The notes under the pieces were generated by a model. It was not told where the DNA came from. It ran no database searches and saw nothing but the letters and a program-made list of their open reading frames with translations. A DNA stretch of 64,000 nucleotides, from NCBI RefSeq assembly GCF_003965815.1, contig NZ_RXOE01000011.1, positions 1 through 64,000 on the forward strand, given 5' to 3'. This document shows, piece by piece, positions 27,101 to 34,863 of this stretch (positions are counted from its first letter, which is position 1; each line of letters opens with the position of its first letter). The translations under genes were made by a program, and so were the position numbers. Source of the DNA: Variovorax gossypii. GTDB taxonomy: Bacteria > Pseudomonadota > Gammaproteobacteria > Burkholderiales > Burkholderiaceae_C.

Positions 27101-29466
27101 GTGACGTTGGCCACCGAGGCATTCGCGCCGCTCAGGTTGTTGATATTGAGCGTCACGCCACTGGCGGCGTCGTTGCCGTAGGCGGCGGCGACGAAGGCGT
27201 TGCCGCTGTTCGCGACGCTGGCGGCGGAGACGTTGCCCGCGACCGCGGCCGCGAAGGTGTTGGCGCCGGTGGCCGCGGAGTTGACGTTCGCCTGCACCGA
27301 CTGGTCGTTCAGCACGCCGTAGGCGGCGCTCACCGTCGGCAGCGCGCCGGCCGAGTTGCTGAACGGCAGCCCGCCGAGCAGGTCGACCGTGACGCTCGAT
27401 GCCGGCGTGATGCCCAGGCCGGGTGCGGCCGCGAGGTTGCCTGCGCTCACGCCCAGCGTGTTGGCGGCCGAGTTGCCGTAGGCGATGGCACGCTGCAGGT
27501 TGTCGGTGAGCGCGGCCGAGCCCCCGCTGAGGTTGCCGTTCACCAGGAGGCGCGCCTCGGGGTTCGACAGCCCCGCGCCGACGGCGGAATTCGCGTCGTT
27601 CATCTGCGCGCTCGCGATGCCCGCGCCCGTGCCCACCGAGTTGCCCGAGAGCGTGAGCGTGTTGGTGGCGCCGCTGCCCAGCGCCACGGCTTCCTGCCGG
27701 TTGTCGTCCAGCACCAGCGTGCTGTTGGCGACCGGCGCGCCGCCGCCGTTGGCGACCAGCCAGATCTGCGAGCCGATGCTGGTGGCCGCGACGCCGCTGC
27801 CGTAGTTGCCCTGCAGGTTGGTGAGCGTGGCCGAGCCGCCGGCGGACACGCGCCCGTCGGAATTCGTGCCGCCCGTGAGCGTGGCGTTGCCCGTGCCCAG
27901 CGCCACCGTGCCGGCCTGCAGCGCGAGGCTCTGCGTGATCTGGTTGCCCTGCGCGGTGGCCGCCGAGGTGTTGTCGGAAACGCTGACCGTGCTGCCGGTG
28001 GTCTGGCCCGTGCCGGGCGACTCGCCCGTCTGCGCCGCGATGACCGAGGGCAGCAGCAGAGCGCTGACCGGCGCGTTGGAGTTGGCCTGCTGGTTCGACA
28101 CCGCGGCGGTGCCGGTGAACGAGGCCGCGTTCTTGCCGGTGGCGATGGCGCTGGAGGCCGTGTTGCCCGTGACGGCCGCCGTGATGCTGTTGTCCGCGAG
28201 CGTGACCTGGCTGTTCTTGCTCGACTGCACGCCGGCCAGGATCTGCGCGCCCGTGGTCTGGGCGACAGTGGTCACGCCGAGGTTGCCCTGGCTGTTGACG
28301 ATGGCCAGGTCGCTGTTGACGTTGCTGGTCACGCCCACGCCGTTGTGGATGCTGTTGTTGGCCGCGGTGGCGGCCGTGCCGGTGCCCGCGACGCTCACGT
28401 CGTCGATCAGGATGCGGTTGCCCGCAACGCCGGCCGTGGCGCCCAGCGCCTCGTTGCCCGTGGCCGCGCTGGAGATCGCGTTGCCCTGCACCGACAGCGA
28501 GCCCTGCAGCACGTTGGAGCCGCCCGCGGGCGCGCCGCTGACGATGCCCATGATCACCGAGCCGGTGTTGGAGGCCGAGCGCGTCGCGAGGATGCCGTTG
28601 CCGTTCGCCTGCAGGTTCGCGACCACCGCCGAGCCGGCGAAGGTCGGCGCGCCGCCCGACTGGATCTCGGCCGTGCTGTTGGCGCTGTTGGCCTTGAGCA
28701 CGGCGGAGATCGAATTGCGTTCCAGCGATGCGGCCGTGGTCAGCGTGTTGCCCGCGTTCGCGGTCAGCATCAGGTCGACCATGTTGCCCAGCACCGTCGC
28801 GCTGGAGCCCGTGCCCGTGGCCGACTGCAGCGAGGTCACGACGATGTTGCCCTTGGCGTCGAAGAGCGGCGCGCCCGCCGGATAGGTCAGCACCGAGGTA
28901 CCCGCCTGCGCCGGCGCAGCGACCGCCGCGGCGCCCGAGACGATCGAGCTGCCGCTGTTGAGCGTGGTGGCGGCGGAGATGGTGTTGTCGGCGTTGACCA
29001 CGCTGCCGGTCTGCAGCGTGCTCGATTCCGAGGCCAGCTTGCTGCCGGTGACGCTGCTGTTGATGACGCCGGTGTTGGTCGCGACGCCGAGAGTGGCCGC
29101 GTTGTTCACCGGCAGGCCGGGCGCGGCCTGGATGCCGTTGCCGAAGCTGTTGCCCGTGGCGGTCGCACCGATCAGGTTGCCGCTGGTGCTGATCGCCACC
29201 GGGTTGGGATTCGACGGCGTGCCGGTGGACGTTGTGCCCACGGTGGCGCCGGTGATGGCGGCGTTGACGTTCGCAGAGTTGGTGGTGCCCGCATTCACCG
29301 AGGGCGTGCCCGTGGCGGTGCCGTTGTAGGCGGCGTCGACCGAAGTCTCCGCGGCCTGCGCGCCGGAGGCCGCGGCGATCAGCGCCATCGCGACTGCGGT
29401 GCCGATGCTGCTGCGGCCGAACATGGGCGCGCGTGCGGCCCGGCTCTGGATCTTGCGTGCTTTCAT
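24148..29466 (-). CDS. Giant secreted beta-repeat protein, HfaD/curli-like adhesin candidate
   Basis: This 1772-residue protein starts with GAGGAG 9 nt upstream and an extended signal peptide (SIGTAVAMALIAAASGAQA). The rest is Ala, Gly, Asn, Ser, Thr and Val, with almost no Cys, Trp or aromatic residues. Recurrent motifs are GNxxxAxAxGNxAxN, and N(S/V/Y)Q followed by a short gap and (A/G)xVTAT, reminiscent of curlin and of predicted beta-helix proteins. A unit of about 305 residues (915 bp) is present twice, near residues 990-1600, with a partial third copy. It has no autotransporter barrel, LPXTG or type I signal, so export through the neighbouring CsgG/HfaB-like pore is likely. A role as surface anchor or biofilm adhesin is inference. 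Confidence 0.75.
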   Translation of the reverse strand: MKARKIQSRAARAPMFGRSSIGTAVAMALIAAASGAQAAETSVDAAYNGTATGTPSVNAGTTNSANVNAAITGATVGTTSTGTPSNPNPVAISTSGNLIGATATGNSFGNGIQAAPGLPVNNAATLGVATNTGVINSSVTGSKLASESSTLQTGSVVNADNTISAATTLNSGSSIVSGAAAVAAPAQAGTSVLTYPAGAPLFDAKGNIVVTSLQSATGTGSSATVLGNMVDLMLTANAGNTLTTAASLERNSISAVLKANSANSTAEIQSGGAPTFAGSAVVANLQANGNGILATRSASNTGSVIMGIVSGAPAGGSNVLQGSLSVQGNAISSAATGNEALGATAGVAGNRILIDDVSVAGTGTAATAANNSIHNGVGVTSNVNSDLAIVNSQGNLGVTTVAQTTGAQILAGVQSSKNSQVTLADNSITAAVTGNTASSAIATGKNAASFTGTAAVSNQQANSNAPVSALLLPSVIAAQTGESPGTGQTTGSTVSVSDNTSAATAQGNQITQSLALQAGTVALGTGNATLTGGTNSDGRVSAGGSATLTNLQGNYGSGVAATSIGSQIWLVANGGGAPVANSTLVLDDNRQEAVALGSGATNTLTLSGNSVGTGAGIASAQMNDANSAVGAGLSNPEARLLVNGNLSGGSAALTDNLQRAIAYGNSAANTLGVSAGNLAAAPGLGITPASSVTVDLLGGLPFSNSAGALPTVSAAYGVLNDQSVQANVNSAATGANTFAAAVAGNVSAASVANSGNAFVAAAYGNDAASGVTLNINNLSGANASVANVTNTQAVAGAGTGVSAIAAGGVVAGTTVTGTLADGSVTSSGNTAEALAYGSRATGNTVKVTGNDIDTSGFSLSGATLTGNVLATNAAFSVQNAQSGQGSVSAQRSGGPEVNVVVGGAVSNSKIAATGNATLAGATSNSAANGVGIDAVGVSTTTAVQNLQLTSAVVSSLTGQEGPLLTNKDGVQVVLGGASIQGSQVTVDGNSAGGSATGNAAANRIDVKGNTIAVGNGLPLGGATSIAGIAGAVADHALSNIQLVTSPTISSKTAAAFGVDTAPGAVIAGSTLSASNNTQSAKAVANTGSNAIALAATDVSARAALMSGQGSTAAVEARSFMQAFAPASVSGSSVKLSNNANTALGVINDVDNKLAVTGGTSGSLPAPALIAQGPLPGNTIAAGDQVLVNRQSAGTSVTSTADTAIYNEDRLVAGNSGLVNSSFAASGNTTYSEASANRATNAASLAGGASQSARTAVLNAQDSSAAVTANANNATKLTLTGPTALVGSSATLDGNSTIAAATGSAATNSIDVKSGAIAGGAPASATATGGPASSVAVSADHALANVQVGSGAVSATATGSIGIDSAPLSAVSASTLGVTNNSQSAKAVANTALNSVTLAGSNVGARTALQSSQAGTAPVTASSTQELFAPAGSTGSTVRLSGNSNTALGVMNDASNTLSVSSVNTLPAGATGSAALAETGSADNVTATGDHVLSNRQTAASTVSSTAATSIHNDDNAAPTTGLINGALTISGNSTFAEATANRAANTATVASSATQGASTGILNVQGSTAGVTATASTVANATLASAVPLNGSSVSLDGNTTAALARGNAATNVLESGAGSSYGGAATVGTSSLVGVPLALNVGASAAILNSQNNAGAVTATSTGTSYQVALNGTGAGVSNGTAGVTGNTLAAQAFGNSATNRVTQTALNTGAPSAAIGNYQVNSGAVTATVTSVNFGVAVSGPVGNSTLRTTGNQITASATGNSVVSTITSR

Positions 29467-29544
29467 GTCATGACTCCTCGGATGTTGGATGCGGTCTGGC
29501 TCGGAAAACGGATGGATGCGCGCTGCGCGGAACGCGCGGAGCGG

Positions 29545-30948
29545 TCAGTCGCCCTTGACGGCGCTGTCGGAAGAAGATGAAGAAGGCGCAGCGCCGCTGA
29601 CCACCGGGCTGCCGATGCGCAGCTTGGCGATTTCCTGCAGGCCCGGGCCGTCGCGGTGGATCGACGTATCGGCCGCATCGGGCCGCCAGGTGATGCTGAT
29701 CGCACCCGGCGCCACGCCGCGGTTGGCCAGCGCCGAAGTGACGGCCGCGATGCGCTGGTCGGTGAGCTCGTCGCGCTTGCGGGCGTCCCAGTTCTCGGTG
29801 TCTCGCGCCACCAGCACGATGTCGGTCGTGCCCTTCTTGGCGGCGCCGGCGATCTGGTCGATGAGCGCGAGCGAGCTGCCGCCCAGCGTGGTCGCGCCGA
29901 AGTCGAAAGGCACCTGCGTCGCCGTGCCCGTGAGGCGCGCGCCACCGGCGCCACCCGCGTTGACGGCCACGCTGCCCTGCGCCACCGGCGAAGCGACCGC
30001 CGCACCACCCGCCGTCGCTACGCCCGGGTTGTCGACCTTGCGCAGTTCGGCCGCGGGCGTGAGCGAAATGGGCTCGCCGCCGCCCGGACGCATCGTCATG
30101 CAGGGCCGGTAGTCCACCTGCGTGACGGCCGACATGAGACGGACGACGCCTTCCTCGAGCGCGGCGCGCACGCCCATCTGCACCGGCTCCTGGCCCTTGG
30201 CGCCGATGTCCACGTCGTAGAGCTTGCTGCCGAAGAAGCGGAACACGTTCAGGCCCACCTCGTAGCCGTTGAACTGCTTGGTGAGGCTCACGGTGCGCAC
30301 CACCATCAGCGACTTCGTGTCGACGATGCGCAGGTCGATGCTCACCGACTGGCTGAAGGTGCGCGCCTTCACGCCCACCTGGTTCACGCCGAACTCGGCG
30401 CCGCCCGAGTTGATGTTGTAGTTGAGCTCGGTGATGCCGCCGACGATGAAATAGTCGGACTTGTTGATGGTGCCGCCGAAGTACGGCAGCCACGGCACGT
30501 TCTGCCCGCCGTTGGGTCCGCCGAGCTGGTGCGTGCGGCCGTCGCCGAGCTGGCGACGGTCGGCGTACGCAAGCTCGCGCTCGGCGATCACCGGGTCGAA
30601 GCGCTCGGCGATGCTCACCGCGCCGCCGAGCTTGCCGAGCGCCGAATACACCATCAGCGCGCCGCCCTGCGTGATGGCGTTGCCCTCGTTGATGCTGTAT
30701 TTGCCCGTGTAGTCCTTCACGTCGCCCACGCCGATGATGACGGGCGGGCGCCGCGTGGCCGCGATATGGTCGGCGTAGCAGGCGAGCACCGCCTCCATCG
30801 GCGTGACGTTGTCGCGCACCGAGGGGCCGAGCACAACGGGTGCCTCGTTCGGCGCGAAGCGCTGCTGCGGCGCGGAGACGCAACCCGCCAGCGCCAGCGT
30901 GGCGACGGCGGCTGCGAGAACGAATGTGCGGCGAATGCGATGCTGCAT
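29545..30948 (-). CDS. CsgG/HfaB-like secretion lipoprotein fused to OmpA-like domain
   Basis: The 467-residue protein begins with a lipobox (TLALAGC) and GGGAG upstream. Residues about 60-300 fit CsgG/HfaB: VIIGVGDVKDYTGKYS, DYFIVGGITELNYNINS and VSIDLRIVDTKSLMVVRTVS. CsgG forms the nonameric outer-membrane channel for curli; HfaB exports the holdfast anchors HfaA and HfaD in Caulobacter. After a Gly/Ala linker, residues about 340-455 resemble an OmpA C-terminal peptidoglycan-binding domain (VPFDFGATTLGG ... RKRDELTDQRIAAVTSALANRGV). It starts 13 bp after the small curlin-like gene and ends 78 bp before the giant adhesin, forming one operon. Confidence 0.8.
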   Translation of the reverse strand: MQHRIRRTFVLAAAVATLALAGCVSAPQQRFAPNEAPVVLGPSVRDNVTPMEAVLACYADHIAATRRPPVIIGVGDVKDYTGKYSINEGNAITQGGALMVYSALGKLGGAVSIAERFDPVIAERELAYADRRQLGDGRTHQLGGPNGGQNVPWLPYFGGTINKSDYFIVGGITELNYNINSGGAEFGVNQVGVKARTFSQSVSIDLRIVDTKSLMVVRTVSLTKQFNGYEVGLNVFRFFGSKLYDVDIGAKGQEPVQMGVRAALEEGVVRLMSAVTQVDYRPCMTMRPGGGEPISLTPAAELRKVDNPGVATAGGAAVASPVAQGSVAVNAGGAGGARLTGTATQVPFDFGATTLGGSSLALIDQIAGAAKKGTTDIVLVARDTENWDARKRDELTDQRIAAVTSALANRGVAPGAISITWRPDAADTSIHRDGPGLQEIAKLRIGSPVVSGAAPSSSSSDSAVKGD

Positions 30949-30961
30949 GACGCGCTCCCGC

Positions 30962-31480
30962 TCAGTTGAGCACGCCGAAGGCGCACGCCGAGCTGCCGCC
31001 CACGCTCGCGGTCTGCGCGCCGGTGTTGCCCTGCGTCGAGTTCAGCGCCTGGTTGGCCGCGCCCTGCACCTGTGAGCTGGTACCGCCGACGATGCCCGAT
31101 GCGACCGCGCCCGAGTTGGCCTGCGAGGTGCCCACCGTCGCGCCGCCGAGCGTGCCCACGGCCGTGCGGCTGTCGTTGCCCGATGCGTTGGAAGTGGAGC
31201 CTGCCGTGCTCGGCGAATTCGCGACCGTGCTGTTGTTGCCGTCGTTGCCCGTCGAAGTGGCCGAGACGTTGCAGTTGTACTGGCGGCCGATGTTGTTGGT
31301 CGTGTTGTAGACCGGTGCAGAGTAGTAGCCGCTCTTCTGCTTGCGGATCATGTCCTGGATCGCGGCCTGGTTGACCTTGTCGGTGCTGGTCTGGAACTGC
31401 CATGCGGCGTTCTCGCCGGCGTTGTTGGCGAACGCGGCCAGCGGCGCGCACACCACGGCCAAAAGAAATACGCGTTGCAT
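30962..31480 (-). CDS. Small secreted curlin/HfaA-like protein
   Basis: Start at 31480 is favoured by GAGAGGGG just upstream (an ATG six codons earlier is in frame). The 172-residue protein has a signal peptide (LLAVVCAPLAAFA), a short polar segment with basic residues (IQDMIRKQKSGYYS) and then a low-complexity Asn/Ser/Thr/Gly/Ala region with curlin-like units such as NQALNSTQGNTGAQTASVGG. Two Cys residues (YNCNV, SACAFG) are present in the mature part. It is the first gene of the operon with the CsgG/HfaB-like protein and is probably its export substrate. Direct similarity to HfaA or CsgA cannot be proved here. Confidence 0.68.
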   Translation of the reverse strand: MQRVFLLAVVCAPLAAFANNAGENAAWQFQTSTDKVNQAAIQDMIRKQKSGYYSAPVYNTTNNIGRQYNCNVSATSTGNDGNNSTVANSPSTAGSTSNASGNDSRTAVGTLGGATVGTSQANSGAVASGIVGGTSSQVQGAANQALNSTQGNTGAQTASVGGSSACAFGVLN

Positions 31481-31540
31481 GACGTCCCCTCTCCGCAAGA
31501 CGCACCCGAAGGATTCCCGAGTGCTACGTTTCGCGGAGGG

Positions 31541-31546
31541 ATGCTA
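31541..31546 (-). promoter_or_regulatory. Candidate -10 box for the Hfa-like operon
   Basis: Read on the minus strand, TAGCAT lies about 60 nt upstream of the first start codon and 18 nt downstream of the nearest tandem operator-like repeat, which would then cover the -35 region, as for activator-dependent promoters. Confidence 0.35.
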
Positions 31547-31564
31547 GGGACGGGACGAGATGGC

Positions 31565-31607
31565 CGGTATCCCGGGAACCGGTAGGCGGCATCCCGTGAA
31601 CCGGTAG
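31565..31607. repeat. Two tandem 21 bp operator-like repeats upstream of the Hfa-like operon
   Basis: Two units, 31565-31585 and 31587-31607, match at 19 of 21 positions with a 22 bp period. Each contains ATCCCG and GAACCGGTAG and has partial dyad symmetry (CCGGT to ACCGG). The period of two helical turns puts both on the same DNA face, as expected for cooperative binding by a response regulator dimer. They lie between the ogt stop codon and the operon promoter. Confidence 0.6.
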
Positions 31608-31647
31608 AAATAAAAAAGGGAAAAAAGGACGCGCGACCGGCCCGGGT

Positions 31648-32238
31648 TCAGAACGCGAGCTGCATCGTCTGCTGCATCGCTGTTGCGGTTGCGGGCGCCT
31701 GTTCGCGAGCAACATCGGCATCGGGCAGCGCGCCCTCGTGCCGCAGCAGATGCCGCTTGCGGAAGACGCCACCCGCATAGCCCTTGAGCTCTCCGTTCCT
31801 GCCGATCACGCGATGGCATGGCACGACGATGCTGACCGGGTTCGATCCGTTGGCCGCGCCGATGTCGATGGCCGCACGCGGATCGTCGAAGCCCAGCTGC
31901 TTCGCGAGCTCGCCATAGCTGGTGGTGCGCCCCGCCGGAATGCGGCGCAGCGCGGCCCATACCTTGCGCTGCAGTGCGTCGCCCAGTGTCGCGACGGGCA
32001 GCGCATCGATGGCGGAGAGGTCGCCGTCGAAGTAGCGGCGCAGGGCATCGGCCACCGCTTGCGGTGCAGCGATGCCTTCGGCCAGTTCGATCCCGTCCTC
32101 GTGCAGCTGGCGCAGAAGACGATGCAGGCGGGCGCGATGGTCCGCGAAGTCCAGCGCATGGATCGCGCCGGCGTGGTCGGTGACGAGAAGAAGCTCGCCC
32201 AGCGGCGAATCGAGACGGCTCAGTTGCAGCTTCAGCAT
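31648..32238 (-). CDS. ogt: Methylated-DNA--protein-cysteine methyltransferase (Ogt)
   Basis: The 196-residue protein has the active-site motif VVPCHRVIG with the acceptor Cys at residue 141, preceded by the DNA-binding helix region RRIPAGRTTSYGELA and followed by GYAGGVFRKRHLLRHEGA. It repairs O6-alkylguanine by transferring the alkyl group to the Cys in a single-turnover reaction. The C-terminal 25 residues after LRHEGA are an Ala/Thr/Gln-rich extension. No Ada domain is present, so Ogt type fits. Confidence 0.88.
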   Translation of the reverse strand: MLKLQLSRLDSPLGELLLVTDHAGAIHALDFADHRARLHRLLRQLHEDGIELAEGIAAPQAVADALRRYFDGDLSAIDALPVATLGDALQRKVWAALRRIPAGRTTSYGELAKQLGFDDPRAAIDIGAANGSNPVSIVVPCHRVIGRNGELKGYAGGVFRKRHLLRHEGALPDADVAREQAPATATAMQQTMQLAF

Positions 32239-32358
32239 GATCGTGTCCTCGAAAAGGAGAAGGCGGCGGGGGCCGCGAACAACTTGATGTTGCGCGTTCC
32301 CCGCCGCCTTCACTCGCCGTATCCGGACATCGATGTGCGATGCCCTTTCAGCGTTCGC

Positions 32359-33693
32359 TCAGGCGTGCGCCTTGATCGAATCGGCCAGCGTGTTCACCAG
32401 CGTGTCGATATGCGACTTCTCCACGATGTACGGCGGCGCGATCACCAGCACGTCGCCCGCCGGCCGCACCAGCGCGCCCTTGTGGAAGCAGTCGAGGAAG
32501 ATCTCGTAGGCGCGCTTGCCCGGCGTGCCCGCGATGGGCGCGAGCTCCACCGCGGCGGCAAGGCCGAGGCTGCGGATGCTGATCACGTTGGGCAGGCCCT
32601 TGAGCGTGCTGTGGAATGCGTCGCCCAACACCTTGCCCATCTCGCCGGCGCGCGAGAACAGGTTCTCCTGCTTGAACAGATCGAGCGTGGCGATGGCCGC
32701 GGCGCAGGCCACCGGGTGGCCCGAGTAGGTGTAGCCATGGAAGAACTCGACCACGTGCTCGGGCGCGTCGGTCTTCATCATCGCGTCGTAGAGCTTGTCG
32801 CGGCAGATCACGCCGCCCAGCGGAATGACGCCGTTGGTCACGCACTTGGCGAAGTTCAGCACGTCGGGCACCACGCCGAAGTAGTCGGACGCGAAGTTGG
32901 TGCCCATGCGGCCGAAGCCGGTGATGACCTCGTCGAAGATCAGCAGGATGCCGTGCTTGTCGCAGATTTCGCGCAGGCGCTTGAGGTAGCCCTTGGGCGG
33001 CAGGTACCACCCGGCCGAACCGGCCACCGGCTCGACGATGATCGCGGCCACGTTGCTCGGGTCGTGCAGCGGCAGGATTCGCGTCTCGAGCTCGACCAGC
33101 GGGTCTTCGGCCCACACCGGCTCCTCGTTGTGGATGTAGGCGTGGTTCACCGGGTCGTGGATGAAGCGCATGTGGTCCACGCGCGGCAGGAAGGCCGAGC
33201 CGAACACCTTGCGGTTGCCCGGAATGCCGCCCACCGACATGCCGCCGAAGCCCACGCCGTGATAGCCCTTCTCGCGGCCGATGAACACGTTGCGGTGGCC
33301 CTCGCCGCGCGCGCGATGATAGGCCAGCGCCACCTTCATCGAGGTGTCGGCGGCTTCCGAACCCGAGTTGCAGAAGAGCACCTTGTTGAGGTCGCCCGGG
33401 GCGAGCGAGGCGATCATCTCGGCAGCCTTGAAGGCCTTGTCGTTGCTCACCTGGAAGGCGGTGGCGTAGTCGAGCGTGTCGAGCTGCTGCTTGATCGCCT
33501 CGTTGATGGGCTTGCGGTTGTGGCCCGCGCCCACGCACCACAGCGACGAGATGCCGTCGATCACCTTGCGGCCGTCGTGGGTGGTGAACTCCATGCCGTC
33601 GGCCGCCACGAACACGCGCGGGTCCTTGCGGAAATGACGGTTGGGGGTGAAGGGCAACCACTGGTTGTCCATGTTGAAGTCCTGATAGGCCAT
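32359..33693 (-). CDS. Class III omega-aminotransferase (beta-alanine/omega-amino acid--pyruvate type)
   Basis: The 444-residue PLP enzyme shows class III signatures: LFCNSGSEAADTSMKVALAY (phosphate cup), IIVEPVAGSAGW, LLIFDEVITGFGRMG (PLP Asp) and NFAKCVTNGVIPLGGV, where the Lys forms the Schiff base. The N-terminal WLPFTPNRHF and HGYTYSGHPVACAA match omega-amino acid--pyruvate transaminases. Substrate could be beta-alanine or another omega-amine. The gene is divergent from purU, with a dispersed repeat in between. Confidence 0.85.
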   Translation of the reverse strand: MAYQDFNMDNQWLPFTPNRHFRKDPRVFVAADGMEFTTHDGRKVIDGISSLWCVGAGHNRKPINEAIKQQLDTLDYATAFQVSNDKAFKAAEMIASLAPGDLNKVLFCNSGSEAADTSMKVALAYHRARGEGHRNVFIGREKGYHGVGFGGMSVGGIPGNRKVFGSAFLPRVDHMRFIHDPVNHAYIHNEEPVWAEDPLVELETRILPLHDPSNVAAIIVEPVAGSAGWYLPPKGYLKRLREICDKHGILLIFDEVITGFGRMGTNFASDYFGVVPDVLNFAKCVTNGVIPLGGVICRDKLYDAMMKTDAPEHVVEFFHGYTYSGHPVACAAAIATLDLFKQENLFSRAGEMGKVLGDAFHSTLKGLPNVISIRSLGLAAAVELAPIAGTPGKRAYEIFLDCFHKGALVRPAGDVLVIAPPYIVEKSHIDTLVNTLADSIKAHA

Positions 33694-33779
33694 GTCTCGC
33701 TCCTGCGGTTGGGGTATCTGGGAGGGGAAAATCGCGATTCTGGCACCCCTGCCACAATTACGCCCCTGGATATGGATCA

Positions 33780-33867
33780 CCCCCAGGCTTGCCCACTGCG
33801 TGTGGCCGCCGACCCCCTTGCCGGGGGCGATACCTGCGGCCCGGCAAAGCCGGTTCCGCGGTATCCC
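33780..33867 (+). repeat. Dispersed structured intergenic repeat, copy B
   Basis: Same element as at 10698: CCCCCAGGCTT start, CCCCCTTGCCGGGGG hairpin, then GGCCCGGCAAAGCCGGTTCC and GGTATCCC. This copy lies in the divergent gap between the aminotransferase and purU start codons, so here it cannot simply be a gene-end terminator. Confidence 0.85.
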
Positions 33868-33924
33868 TGGAATCGGCGCGCGGCGGTAGAGCCGCATGCC
33901 GGTTGATCGAGCAACTGAACTGAT

Positions 33925-34782
33925 ATGACGACGAATACGCCCGCCTACATCCTGAACCTTTCCTGCCCCGACCGGACGGGCATCGTGCACGCCGTCTCGG
34001 GCTTCCTGCTCGAGCGCGGCGCCAACATCGAGGAGGCGGCCCAGTACAACGACCATGACACCGGCCTGTTCTTCATGCGCGTGCGCTTCGCCTGCGGCGC
34101 ACACAGCGAATCCGCGCTGCGCGAGGAACTGAAGACCTTCGCCACAGGCTTCGGCATGACCCTGCAGCTGCACGCCGCCGCCGAACCGATGAAGACGGTG
34201 ATCATGGTCAGCAAGGAAGGCCACTGCCTGAACGACCTGCTGTTCCGCTGGAAGAGCGGCCTGCTCGCCATCGACGTGCGCGCCATCATCTCGAACCACC
34301 GCGACTTCTACCAGTTGGCCGCCAGCTACAACGTGCCCTTCCACCACATCCCGCTGACGGCCGCGACCAAGGCGCAGGCCGAGGCGAAGCAGCTGGAAAT
34401 CATCGAGGCCGAGGGCGCCGAGCTCGTGGTGCTTGCGCGCTACATGCAGATCCTGAGCGACAACCTGTGCCGCAGCCTCTCGGGCCGCGCGATCAACATC
34501 CACCACTCGTTCCTGCCCAGCTTCAAGGGCGCCAAGCCCTACTACCAGGCCCACGACCGCGGCGTGAAGCTGATCGGCGCCACCGCCCACTACGTGACGG
34601 CCGACCTCGACGAAGGCCCGATCATCGAGCAGGACGTGGCCCGCGCGGACCACACCGACACGGTCGAAGACCTCACGGCCCGCGGCCGCGACACCGAGAG
34701 CCAGGTGCTGGCGCGCGCGGTGAAGTGGCACAGCGAGCACCGGGTGCTGCTGAACGGGCATCGCACGGTGGTGTTCCGCTGA
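33925..34782 (+). CDS. purU: Formyltetrahydrofolate deformylase
   Basis: The 285-residue protein has an N-terminal ACT domain (YILNLSCPDRTGIVHAVSGF) and a formyltransferase-like catalytic domain (about 90-285) with the conserved NIHHSFLPSFKGA and GATAHYVTADLDEGPIIEQD segments carrying the catalytic His and Asp. It hydrolyses 10-formyl-THF to THF and formate for one-carbon balance; the ACT domain usually senses glycine or methionine in this family. Length is normal. Confidence 0.93.
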   Translation: MTTNTPAYILNLSCPDRTGIVHAVSGFLLERGANIEEAAQYNDHDTGLFFMRVRFACGAHSESALREELKTFATGFGMTLQLHAAAEPMKTVIMVSKEGHCLNDLLFRWKSGLLAIDVRAIISNHRDFYQLAASYNVPFHHIPLTAATKAQAEAKQLEIIEAEGAELVVLARYMQILSDNLCRSLSGRAINIHHSFLPSFKGAKPYYQAHDRGVKLIGATAHYVTADLDEGPIIEQDVARADHTDTVEDLTARGRDTESQVLARAVKWHSEHRVLLNGHRTVVFR

Positions 34783-34820
34783 ACCCCGGATCCTCGTCGA
34801 GCAGCAGGCCCTGAAACGAA

Positions 34821-34844
34821 CATGCCCCCTGAAAAGGGGGCATG
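34821..34844. terminator. Hairpin between convergent purU and YXWGXW genes
   Basis: CATGCCCCCT and AGGGGGCATG form a 10 bp stem around a GAAA loop. It lacks a strong T-run but its place between two convergent stop codons suits a shared transcription end. Confidence 0.5.
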
Positions 34845-34863
34845 CGTGCTTCAGGCGCTGCCG

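Noticed and set aside
24148..29466. Possible autotransporter or two-partner secretion substrate
   Set aside because: No C-terminal barrel, no TPS domain and no TpsB gene; a CsgG/HfaB-like pore lies directly upstream instead.
26362..29580. Long open frame on the plus strand opposite the adhesin gene
   Set aside because: It is very rich in Arg, Ala, Gly and His with no domain and no start signal, as expected for a shadow of GC-rich repetitive coding DNA. The minus-strand protein has a signal peptide, ribosome site and operon context.
31738..33906. Large plus-strand open frame across ogt and the aminotransferase
   Set aside because: It covers two well-supported minus-strand enzymes and has no recognisable domain.
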